DNA of 64,000 nucleotides from NCBI RefSeq assembly GCF_016545825.1, contig NC_052619.1, positions 68,210,115 through 68,274,114 on the forward strand. The letters are read 5' to 3'. Origin of the DNA: Eucalyptus grandis (lineage: Eukaryota > Streptophyta > Magnoliopsida > Myrtales > Myrtaceae). Position 1 is the first letter of the stretch, and every line of letters begins with the position of its first letter. Both the position numbers and the translations under genes were made by a program. The notes beneath the pieces are model-generated. The model ran no database searches. It was not told the origin of the DNA and worked only from the letters and a program-made list of their open reading frames with translations. Of the stretch, positions 36,301 to 47,900 are shown in pieces.

Positions 36301-39300
36301 AAAAATATTTGCAAAGAGAACCAAGAATTAGCATTTAGATTCATCATCATAGTGAATGACATAAACTACCAACATAAAAATGCAATAGTAACATATTAAG
36401 TTTGTAGTGAATCCACAAAGTAGTTTGTAGTAAAAAGAACATGGAATCACCTCAAGTAGTCTATTCATGCAAATTCTAGCCTTTTCAATCCTATGAATTG
36501 GTTTCTTGCTCTGATGCATGATAAATAATTGATGTTGAAAAATAGATGGGTATTATACCTGTGAACTGAAAGACATGGAAGGTAACCAATACATAGAACA
36601 TTCGGAAATAAACAAGAGACTAACTTTACAGAATTAATACTCCAATATGTCTCTCCATTCATCTTTATTATAGTTAATTTTTCCTGATGAAGGCCCAATG
36701 GTCCCACAGGAGAAAAATTTTCCCTCCAACCTGAGGCCAGAGTTCACTATCTAAACTCTCCAATCAAGACATTATCATTGAGATAACAACCTCTTGGCTG
36801 TTCCTGAAATTTGCAAATTAAAGACACAAGATAAAGCAAAAAAAGGGAAAGTGTCATAAATGCTTCACTTACTCTAATTATCTCGTAACCATGACTGGCA
36901 GATGTGAGACTAGTGGAGAGATGATTACATGCAATTTCTCCTAATTTACCTTTTTTATCTTATATATCGAGGATGATCCTCTGCCTCAACGAGCTCATCT
37001 CAATTTGAAAAGCCAACCAAATTCCAAGTATATAACATTGGAGCCACTATCAAAGTGCAAAGAAAGAAACTACTACTTAAACGAACTGTTCTGTTAGAGA
37101 ACATAATATTGGAGCAGGAAAAGCCATCCATCGTGAGTTTGTTTACACAGAAGCAAGTACTCAGTCTCTAAGATATTGCCAAAGTCGAAGCATTCTTAAT
37201 GCACCTTAAATACCGTTTTAATACAGAGAACATTTACGGTAAAGCTCTCCTGATCTTTTACATCCAACTCTAGATTTGGGGGGAAAAAGTTCTCCATGAG
37301 ATTGGTATTTAAAGGTCCAAAGGCAATTCAAAGATCAACATTCACACTTTCTTGTGATCTAAAATGGTCAATATGCAACTCCGAAGATTTAGTACCACGT
37401 ATCTGAAAACTTAAGGTGAAAAGACTAAAAAAGGAAGGAAGAGCGTAAAATGAGGAACTAGAGAAGAGAAGCGCTGACAAAATAGACATGCAAGGAAAGA
37501 TTTAATAAATACTGGATTGCTTTAGCAAAGTAATCTCAAATAACATCTCAACAACATTAAACAGTGAATCCCACAATAGTTTAAGAGGCACGTGTTACAT
37601 CCTATAAATAATGAGGAGGAAGTTTCCGTAATTCTGCAGACAGATTAGCTAACATCATGTATTCCGCCAATCATCAGCTAGTCTTCAGTAAATATAACGT
37701 AGGAACTTCCAGTACAGTCAATCTTGTGTCACCAACTTGAAATTTGTTTTACAACTAGCGGCACCCTCAGGTGGCTTACACCCCCACCCCCCAAAACCCA
37801 AAAAAAAAAAAAAAAAAAAAAAAAACCAACAAAAAATCCCAACAAAAAGAATGGTATCCTTTTCTAATATCAGAGCAAAAACATAACCTGAGTATATCAT
37901 AATGATCTAGATATCTTAGAGATGCCTCAGAGGCAATAGCATCATTCTTCTACATAACCCACTATGTCTATCGATCACAATTTATGAATTAGGGTGACTG
38001 TAAGACTCAGAATTAAATAAAAGTCACCCAAAGAGTGGCTTGACGACACCGGATTATGATAATGAGCGATCTAGTTTAAGAAAGGGAAATCTGTTCATTG
38101 CAATTCACCAGTCAACCGAAGAGTCCCCATCTTACAATGAAAACTATGGAGATCTTCCAATGAAAGTATACTCGAAGTCCTAAAACTATTTCATGAGTAC
38201 AAATAGGTCCTTATATATGTCCTACAACTTTTAAAATTGGTCCAAACAAACAACTCTGCCAGCTTTATACCGTCAGAATATCACACATGGCATAGTTTGC
38301 AAATGTCACACGTGATTTTTTGGTGAGAGAAACTGCTGAAAATCCTTGAATGTAAAATTCAAATAGATTTATCACGCAGTTTTAGGACTCATCTGTAATT
38401 AGTACAAAGTTTTGAAACTTCCATTGCACTTTCCCTGAAATCTTCAGCATGTCATTGTTATTCCCATAGTCAAACATCTTGAACTAAAAATTCACATTGT
38501 AGATCTAAAAGTACATATTAAGTATCAAAAAACACTTCCAATCTCCACAAGGATTAGTCATTCAAAGGATGTCTGTCACTCATGTCACTAGCAAACGACC
38601 ACCAATCATCAATCACAATCCACCACCATCAACCAATAAGTCACCTGATCACCATCAAATGACAACCCACTAGTCCACACTATATTGCTACCACCTTCCT
38701 GCCACCCACCATGGAGCCAAACTTCCAAGACCATCAATTCATTATTCCGTTTAAATAAAATCATGCATCAACAGCTACAATCACCACTGACAGCTTAAAG
38801 GCAGACCGTATCATCCACTAGACACAAGTTTCTGTGACTAACCAATCACCAACTACTGTATTTTGTTACTTCAGGCGCAACAGTGTACAGAAAGATGATG
38901 CTATCAGTGAGTTAATTTCAACGACGGATTTTCTCTGCTCAATAGAATAGTGTTTTTAAGAGATGAATTAGATCCTTGAAACAAGATAGAAATCTATTGA
39001 GGATGATTGAGTATAGTGAATGGCTGGATGCCAAGGAAATAAGAAAAATTACAGAAACTGACCACAGAGAAGCACTTCTTCTGAAAAGAGGATGCGACCA
39101 CTTGGCACCATCTTTATACCGACTAGCAGATAGATACCTCAGGTAAAGCATGTGAGGTTCAAGTCACCCAACTATGACGAGAAATTTAAAAATTGAAAAT
39201 TTGATGGAAAGTGATCATTAAACAAGGGCAAAAGCCCTACAGAGATATGACAAGAGGCATTAACCTAGGGCAAAAGCCCTGCAAAGTTGAGAACTGGACA

Positions 39301-41208
39301 GCTAAAAAGAAGAGACAAGAAGAGACTAGTAACATGTCTTAGCACCAGTTTATTCTCTGCATAATGATAAACAGAAAAGGTCATTCAAATAACAATGTTC
39401 TCTTTATTTACAAGTAGAGATTGACAAGCATTCAGAAAAGAAGAAAAGAATTTTGAAAATTGATTTGTTGAGGTTAAAGAAAGATGCCATATTGGAAAAT
39501 TATACATAAGCCAAAAGTCATGAGATACAGAGGACAGAGAATATATCATGCTAATGCCGCCATACTTCAGGGATCAAGGTTTAACATGTCGTGAACACAA
39601 AATAAAGCCAAAACCAATCAAATCTCAAAAGGCTAAAGAAGTAAGCAATCTCTGATTGCAAACATATAACTTCGAAATATCTACTGGACATCTTGGGGGA
39701 GGTTGAAAAGAATTCAAATTTCAAACAAAGTGCATACCGACACTGATTTTTATCTTCTATTGAAGTCATATGCAAAATTCATCCCTACTACTCCAAAGAA
39801 ACAACTACTCCTACAAAGACGAGGGGTTAGTGTGTAATGAGATAGACGAACCCAACCAAAGAAAAAAAAATATCCTAACCCACCGACTTAATAGATGCTG
39901 CCAATAAGAATGATATGCCCTAACAGATGCATTTAAAATGAACTTCTAAGATAATCAGTCCGGGCAGACGACTTAAAATGGAGGGAGATGCTCCAACTCA
40001 CTAAAACAACTTGATCCAAGCGAATTGGTGGCAACCAACATCAGAAAAGCACGACAATTTGCCATCACTCGCGCATAATGCAAAAGGCAATAAGGTCAAG
40101 GAACCCTTAGGAATTGTCAGGGTAGTATGCTATACCAGTTCATAAAAAGAAAAGGAATTTTCATAACTCTCGTGCTATTGTATATACACACATAGACTTA
40201 GGACTCTGGGAATATAAACACGGGTGGATTTCCCGCCGTTCAGCATTCCAATTACATAAAATCAAGGATAAAATACAAGAACAAAAAGTTCCAACTACCT
40301 GCTGATTATAAACTCGCTGAAGAATGTCCTGCCGGCAGGCATAGATGGGCAAGCCATCATCGAGCCTCTTACACTCCCTCAGAATCAACTGATGAATCCG
40401 AGACCAATCGACATGGCCACTCTCAAACTTGAAGACCGGCAAAGCCTCCTCAACAGCATTTCCTTCGATGTGATCCCTTATGCAGACCATTGCAGACTTA
40501 AACTCCATGACCCTCTTCTCGATCAGTTCCCGCTCCGAAGAAAGCCCCTTGACCTTCTCGCTCAGCTCGCCGAACATCCTAAGACCCACCGACCTCTTCC
40601 TCATCATCGGCGCTCTCAGTTTATCAATCTCAACCTTTACTTGGCGCGATTTCGCCTCCCATTTTCGCACCGCCTCTCCATCCAGCAAGGCCCCAATTTT
40701 CTCGAGAAACAAGGCCTTGAGCCTCCCTTCGAGCTCCTGTTTAGCGTCGGGCCCGGCGGCGATCGACGACGCGAGCTCCGGCGAGAACGGGTGCGCGCCG
40801 GAGAGGCGGGACTCCCAGAGATGCAGGGCCGCGTCGCGCGCGTCCTCCCACCGCTCGAAGTAGAGCGCGGCCGCCGCGTCGCCAGCCTCGTAGAAGGTCG
40901 AATTGGCGGGCTCGGGGCGGCAGCCGGCGACCAGGGCGCGGGGTCCGGCCTGGCGGTGGCGGGGCCGGGGCGGGGGCGGGGCCGCCGCCGCGGCGGGGAG
41001 GGGGAGGTGGTGGCGGAGGCGGAGCTCGACGATGAAGCAGGGCGGCGGGGGCGGTCGACGGGGCGGTAGTGGAGGTGGGGGCAGAAGGGAGGGGGAGGGG
41101 GCGGCGGTTCGACGGGAAGAGGCGGGGGCGGAAGGGCGCGGCGGCCCCGTACGGCGGCGGGTGGCGGTGGTGCCGGACGTCGGAGGCGATCGACGATTGG
41201 CTCATGGC
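30398..41208 (-). CDS. DEAH12: DEAH-box RNA helicase fused to RBR E3 ligase (DEAH11/DEAH12 type)
   Basis: Three minus-strand exons: 41208-40299, 36295-33157 and 31626-30398, about 1,758 residues if the first exon is read through one frame break. Exon 1 carries the family's N-terminal domain (CFIVELR…, then GCRPEPANSTFYEAGD and LDDGLPIYACRQDIL). Exon 2 holds the helicase core: GETGSGKST (motif I), IIIDEAHERS at about 35975-35990, MSATAD, STNLAETSLTIPG and QRAGRAGR. Exon 3 holds a KH-like stretch and the RBR: RING1 from CPICFCEVEDG, IBR (YRFCPSPDCPSVYR…CTRCHLEHH) and RING2 (CPQCGYTIEKVDGCNHIECKCGRHLCWAC) with its catalytic cysteine. This fusion is a known plant family, annotated chloroplastic in Arabidopsis mainly by prediction. 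It likely unwinds RNA and transfers ubiquitin, but no substrate is known. The ATG at 41208 starts a frame (MSQSSIASDVRHH) that is not in phase with CFIVELR at 41039; one extra base between them would explain it. The 4-kb intron 1 (40298-36296) contains a fold-back element and an A-run near 37801. Confidence 0.88.
38155..38445. mobile_element. fold-back element inside helicase/RBR intron 1
   Basis: The left arm (tccaatgaaagtatactcga, then agtcctaaaac) resembles the reverse complement of the right arm (TGCAATGGAAGTTTCAAAAC, then GAGTCCTAAAAC). Interior non-coding. Intron position means the host gene is probably undisturbed. Confidence 0.5.
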
Positions 41209-41490
41209 ATCGGAGGAAAAACCTAGAGAGAGAAAGCTCGGCTTCTCGCACACTCTCTCTCTCTCTCTCTCTCACACACTCAAGAGTCGAGCTTTTGCTG
41301 TAGAGAGAGAGAGAGAGAAACAGAGGACAGAGAAAACAGAGACGGAGAGATGCCGGGAAGTGACGAGACGCGACGAGACAGTTTGGATATCTCTCTCTCT
41401 CCTCGAAAGTTTCGATTTTTATATTCACTGTTTTTTTTTTTTTTTTTTTAGGTTTTCCTCCTTCCTCACTTCTCCAGAGCAAAAAAATTG
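41209..41490 (-). other. leader and core promoter region of helicase/RBR gene
   Basis: Contains (CT)n at 41253-41273, GA runs at 41301-41319 and a 19-base T run at 41431-41449. No clear TATA box is visible, which fits a housekeeping-type plant promoter. Confidence 0.4.
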
Positions 41491-43754
41491 AACTTTTTTT
41501 TGGGTCAGGAAGAAAAATTGTGGATTTTGCACAATTTGAGAGATAGGAAAAGAGCTCTGCATGTTCATCTCATTTGTTAAGGGAAGATATGGAGGAAAAA
41601 TAGCATATTTGAGGTGTTCATATTCAAAACAAGCTTAGTATCAGCACTTTGGTTAGGCATAAAGCTTGCTAATATTATTTGATGAGTCTTTCGACGGTGT
41701 CGGTGAGGTGCATTAAAGAGTAGACGATGCCAGTGAGTGAAAGTGAAAGGAAGAGAGAAAGAACGGGCTTGATAATTAAATGATCGAATTATAGGTATCG
41801 GATGATCGTCGTGTCAATTCTGACGATTAATTAATGCATGAAATGATTGAAAACGAGAGTATTTTTAAAAAATGTTTATTAAAAGAGGATTATGCCCTCG
41901 ACTCATGGAAGAAATTTGAAATGTTTAGCTGAAACTTAAGGTGATATTTGGAAGTACTCTATATCGGTCGATTTTTTTTTTTTTTTGGCATTAATTAATT
42001 ATTTACGTATTCGCATCCAATTTTTGTAATTCCACGGTGTCATTTTTAAGCCTTTTTTTCTCCTTTTATCTAAATTGCATATATTCTTTCATTCTTTTGG
42101 TTGGACTGTGATTTTTCTTTCTTTATTTTTCGGTTAATTAGTTTTTTCTCTTTTTTAATATTATTTTTTCCATTTTTACAAAAATTAATTATAAAAGTGA
42201 GATTTCATTCAAAAAATAAAAATATATTTTTACCCTTAAGAGTCATAAGCATTGCAAATGCTGGTGGAAATTGAGGGAGGATTGTGGAATGGTTGAAAGA
42301 GCAGGAGCAGATGTGTCTTAGAGCCCAAATTCAGATGGTTTTACATAATTTCCCTTTTTGGTGATTTATATGAAGGAAATTGAGCCCGATTTGCAAATAT
42401 TTCTGAGGAAAATTTACAAGAAACGGCAATGACAATAAATAGAGACAAATATGATGTGCGGTTTTGGGCAATGTGCGAAATAATTTCCCTCCAATTTCAT
42501 ACTCGATTCGATTTGTTACCATTTTTTTAATGTCCAATCGAGAAAGAAAAATCCTAGTATTTTCCATTGGATTCGTACTTGGTGCCCAAGCCAACATGAA
42601 TTTGGAAAGAGAAAAACGTGGCAAGAGTTTCCATAAAGACATTAAAAAAACATTAAAAAGGAAAAGAAGAAATACGTTCTAATTTTTCGTTGTTAAATAA
42701 TTTTCCATTTTTGGAATGTGCAATTTCCTGGAATAAATTATTTGCATATCCCAATATTCATGCTCTCAATAGGAAAAAAAAATTAAAAAAATGTTTTATT
42801 GGTAGGTTTGTTTTTTTTTTTCTTTAGTCGATTCATTGGTAGGTAAGTAAGCTGGATTAAAACTACCTATTTAGATCACATCAACTTACCTACCCGGTTA
42901 ATTGTCGCCTATCGGCCTTCCATCCCTTCCCCAAAAAGATACCTAGAACAAATAAAAAAAATATCCAAATTAAAAAGCAAGGCTTAGTGGGTAAGAAAGC
43001 ATAAAGAAAGTTTTTATTTTTTCCCCTTTTTGACTGTCCTTCAAATGATTTATTTCTTTTCTTTGCTTTTTCATTTACAACTTTGGAGATATAATTACTT
43101 GCACGCAATGCTAAGTCTCCAAGATTAAATTAAATTCTCACCATATTAGGTAATAACATCCCACCAATAATCATCTAAGGTTTCCTTTATGCCTTGTAAA
43201 TCCAAATGAAATAGGCGATTGAGTAAATGCACATAAATAGCGACCAAAGCTATATTTTTATAGGATGAATTTTACTCTACCCACATGCACCAAACCTAAG
43301 TCGAATACAAAAAGTAATGATTGTGAATCTCGTAAAGATTCAATGTTGCTAAACAAATATTGTTTCATTTGACGATCAATAATTAGGTAGAAAAAGGAAA
43401 TGAGAGGATGAATCTCAATTTTCGGATCAATTATATATATGTTAAATAGATCATAGCGATACATTAATTGTTCGAATATTTATCTAATCCGAAAAAGTAA
43501 AAGGAGAGTTCTCGACCCGCTAAAGATTCCATGGAGTGTGACTTTTGTAAGGCGACTACAAAAAGAGGCAGTGATCATAGATAAAGATGCCATCTTTCGT
43601 CCACTTTTTTGTTGCCTTCCTTGGAAAGGGATTAATGGAAGTTAATGAATTTTTCTTTTGGTCGAGAGAAAGTCTTTGAAATTGAAAAATCACAAATGCT
43701 GACTTGAAATGATGGTCAACAACTTCAATAGGGGCATCTTCCTTCCTGTGACTT
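41491..43754. other. intergenic, AT-rich
   Basis: Long AT-rich tract with homopolymer runs and no recognised gene. Frames of up to about 100 codons here look like chance. Confidence 0.55.
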
Positions 43755-44478
43755 AGGATCTATTTGATAATACTCCCATAAATAACTAATTTTATTCTTT
43801 TATTCCTGACAATAAAAAAAATAACATAAATATGTCTATAAATCTTTTGTTCTTGGTAACCAAAATTCTTTTTTTTTTGTTCTTGAAAATAAATTTAGAA
43901 CAAAAAAAAATTGTTTTCGAGAATAATTTCTACAATAAAGTATTTTTTTTCTTCTCTTTTCTTCTCTTTCTTTTATTTCCTTTTCTTCTTCTTCTTTTAC
44001 CCAACCACCGACCTCGGCCATGGCCATCGAATGGCCAGATGAGAGCCAACGACCCCGCTGAGCATCGCCAACCCCTAGTGACACTAAGCCACGGGAGGCT
44101 TGGCTTTGCTAGCCAGCACGAGGCTAGGCCTCACCAAAATCTAGCAAGATTGAGTCTCACGATGATCAGGCGAGCCTCCAGTAAGCTCGTTAAACCTCAT
44201 CCAGTTGGTCACCGGTCACCATCATGGCCACCAACCGGCCACAAAGGAGGAAGAACAAGAGAAAAGAAAATAATAATAAAAGTATTAAAAAATTAAAAGA
44301 AAAAAAAAATTTACCAATTCTACCAAACGCATTTCCATCCCAAGAATAAAAATTTTGAACAATTACCAAATGCTTTCAAAAACTCAAAAATTATTCTTGA
44401 AAATAGAATTAAAAGAAAAATTCATTTCTCAGCAAAAATTATTTCTAAAAACATAATGATTATCGAATGCATCCTTAG
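43755..44478. mobile_element. candidate inverted-repeat element with GC-rich core
   Basis: The left end (GGATCTATTTGATAATACTC) matches the inverted right end (GGATGCATTCGATAATCATT), each followed by an AT-rich arm. The core (about 44005-44235) is GC-rich with TAGCC/GGCTAG- and GGCCA/TGGCC-type motifs. No transposase is present. It shares its plan with the elements at 11062-12044 and 57550-59040. Confidence 0.5.
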
Positions 44479-44908
44479 AAAGCTTGTGATTCGAATTTTT
44501 TTGAAAATGTCATGATCGGCCAGAGAAATTCACAAGTTTTCCGGTACCCTCTAGATCGGACTGTCATGATTAGAAAATACAATTTCTTGCAATTTCACAG
44601 CCAGATTTGGGAAAACTGAGTAATGTTGGAAAGGTTTTAATAATATGATCCAATTACACCTCTAATCAAGATTTCACGAGTTCGATCCGAGGTCAAACCG
44701 GGTCAAACCTTTAAAAAACTTTAGCTAACGGATGATATACCTACTAAATTCTCTAACAAATTGCTTACGGTTCCAAACAATATCTATAGTCTTCTCCAAG
44801 GGACAAAAGACAATCAAATGTTAGTTGATAGCCAAAATGTCGGGAAATCCATAATGCTCTGAATACGTACGAAAAGCCGATAGGCAGGAGTCGTGTTCTT
44901 GAATTTGT
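44479..44908. other. RIBA 3' flank
   Basis: Downstream of the RIBA stop codon; contains its 3' UTR and AT-rich spacer. Nothing else recognised. Confidence 0.5.
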
Positions 44909-47900
44909 TCATGCCTCGGATGAGTTATCTGCGGCGGAATCGCTATCTTCGTGGCCATAGACATGTCCCATCTTCGAGCGCTTCGTCTCCAGATACCTTC
45001 TGTTCTCCGCAGTCAGAGGCGTCAATAACGGCACCCGACCGACTATGGCCAAACCATAGCCTTTGAGGCCTACATACTTGGCAGGATTGTTTGTCATCAG
45101 CCTCATCGTGCGTACGCCTATATCTCGTAAAATCTGCAGTGATTTGGTCACTGATCAACAACTCTTACTTTGCAATGAAAGACAGGAAAAGAAACGGGTG
45201 CGAAAAGAAATAGACCAAACAAGAGAAAGGGGATATGCAGCAGTCACAAAGCATAAGGGATGGGAGAAACTGCTTTTGCAACCAGGAGCGACCTTTCAAG
45301 CACATCAGACGGTGTAATCTGTAGTTTTATTGTACTCTAAAGCCATAAAGCAGAACTAGAAATCTGCTGCAAGTTCAAAATCAAGAAGTTTGTACCTCTT
45401 CCATAAAAAGGTTTGAACGTCTAGATACCCCGACAAGGCTAGAGCCAACATGTGATTCGCATGTGCGCTTTGATACATTGAAGGGGAGGAGATTAAATAC
45501 CAAACAGAGAGCAGACAAACAAATAGCATACTCCAAACATGCTGTGCCACAATAACCAAGCTACATTAGAAACAAATATGGAAGCCCATATGATGGCACT
45601 AGAGAGAATGGGATTTTAGCACGTACCTGTGCACCGATGCCGTATTCTCTGGAGTCAACAGGTAATCCAAGTTCTTCGTTGGCTTCTACAGTGTCACGAC
45701 CATCGTCTTGTAAGTTGTAAGCACGAAGCTTATGGCCCAAACCGATCCCTCTCCCTTCATGCCCACGGAGATACACTAGCACACCCCTCCCAGCTGCCTC
45801 GATTTGTTTCATAGCAAGCGCCAGCTGATTTCCACAGTCACATCTCCCCGATCCAAATATATCGCCTGTGAGACACTCGGAATGTACCCTCACGAGAATG
45901 TCGCGTCCATCTCCAATCTCACCCTAAAGGGATCAAAGTTCAAACCTCCTAATTCATTTTGACTTAATAAAGTACACACTGACTATCATGAGACGCAGCA
46001 TTTATAAATTAATATTTGGTATTGACCAACAAAACTGTCCAATCTGTGGTCTATAGGATAAGCTTTGCTAGTCAGAAACTCAATGCACAAAACAGGATTA
46101 TCATATGAGTTAGTTGCTACTTGGTGATGAGAATTCATGATTACTTTTGTTGGCTTCAGAAGTATCTATTACTTCTAGTAAATACCTTTCATCACTCTGT
46201 TGAAGAATTTTTGAAAACAACAAGAGCATTTCGGGGAGACAACTAACCAGGTCCATTACAACTGATAAGGCTTCTGCCATATGCTGACTTAATCATGTAT
46301 GTTTAATACTAAAAACCTCAGTGAAACATCCTTATCAAGAGTCAAGAGCCTACCTCGATGACTGCATGACAATTTCTAGTATTAAACAGCATATGTAGAA
46401 AATTCTTACAAGCTTAGAATTTAGAGTTTATGTTTTGCTTGAGTTGGTGTTCCACATAGCTACTAAACTACTGGAAAATTGAGAATTTGCTAACCATCCA
46501 GGAGATAAACCTCCTCCATAGAGACAAACAGTCTATTTGATTTATATAGTAGAGAATGAAAACAAAATTCTCTGGAACGGCAATGGGGTCCTTCCCCAAC
46601 CCCCTGAAAAATAATTATGATAATTCATTTTACTGAAAAGTACGTGCAGCGTTATCTAATGCAAAGCTCCCCTCGTTTTGTGGTGTGCATACTTGATAGG
46701 CTATATTTTTATTTTATTGATTTCAGCTATTATTTTAAGATCACTACATAGTGATTGGTTTTTTGATTCCCCTTCTCTCAAAACCCCCTGAGTACCACCC
46801 GCCTGCTTTTCTCATTTGATATATTTTATCACCTTTGCTTCTGTCTCTGCTAAGGGATTGGTTCATCGATGAATTACAACCAAATGAACATCTTTGCAGG
46901 TGTGGACGGTCTTACAAACCCAACAATAGAAATTGAGTATTCTCAATCTTCAGGAGTTCTGATATTCCTCCCTCCACAGGCATAACATCTACTGATGCGC
47001 ATAGATTATACTGAGAAAGTAAAATCAAGTAGAAAAAATTGTAACTACGGAACAAGAAGGACCAGTAATTTGGAATTTCCAACTACAGGTACTCTGAAAA
47101 TAGATATATATTTTTGAAACAAGATAAGAAGCATCTTTCATTTTTCTCAAATCATTACATCCAAGGAAGTATAGTGGGTAGGCCACATTTTGAAAATATA
47201 TATTATACAAAGCAGATGACCAGTCCATGTCCAGAATGAATTAAACAGACAGTTGAAGCCTACACCTAATGTCGTCCCATGTATCTTCATCCTGATGTAG
47301 GCCAATCAAACGAAAGTTACTAAAGACTCACAAATGAACATATTTCCAAGAACACGCTAAAAATTGATGAAAAGTACAAGACAGCACCTCAGTAATGTCA
47401 AAGAAAACTTGCTATCTTTTGTATTTGGAAGTTTTTAAACCATATAAGTGATGGCAACCACAAAAAGAATGTAGTTATATGGTCAGACATCATAACAAGT
47501 TTTAAAGGGGAAAGAACAGAGTTACAAACTATTTCAGTAAGCTGTTGCATCACATATATCATTATGAAAAATCAAAACACTAGGCAAACTGAGAGATTAT
47601 TCTAAATCATGCATCCGGTACCAGTTTCATAGTAACTTATGGAAATATTCTTTCGTTCTTCTGCAATGGCACTTACTTTAACCATGGCAATATGCTCAAT
47701 CCCATCAAGCAGTGATCTATAACAAAAGGCCATGAAAGGCCCCCACATTGTGGGTATAGGGGCGACACCAGCCTGCTCCACCAACTTATCCCTTTTTCTT
47801 CTATATCTGCCATAAAAGGTGTAGACAATGAATTTTATCGCAATAAGCCAGAGAACACATATTCCAACATAAAAACCATATGCATGCCACACAGGAAACA

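Noticed and set aside
40637..41491. Long Pro/Arg-rich frames on both strands over helicase/RBR exon 1
   Set aside because: They are alternative-frame readings of a GC-rich exon. Only the frame containing CFIVELR continues into the conserved downstream sequence.
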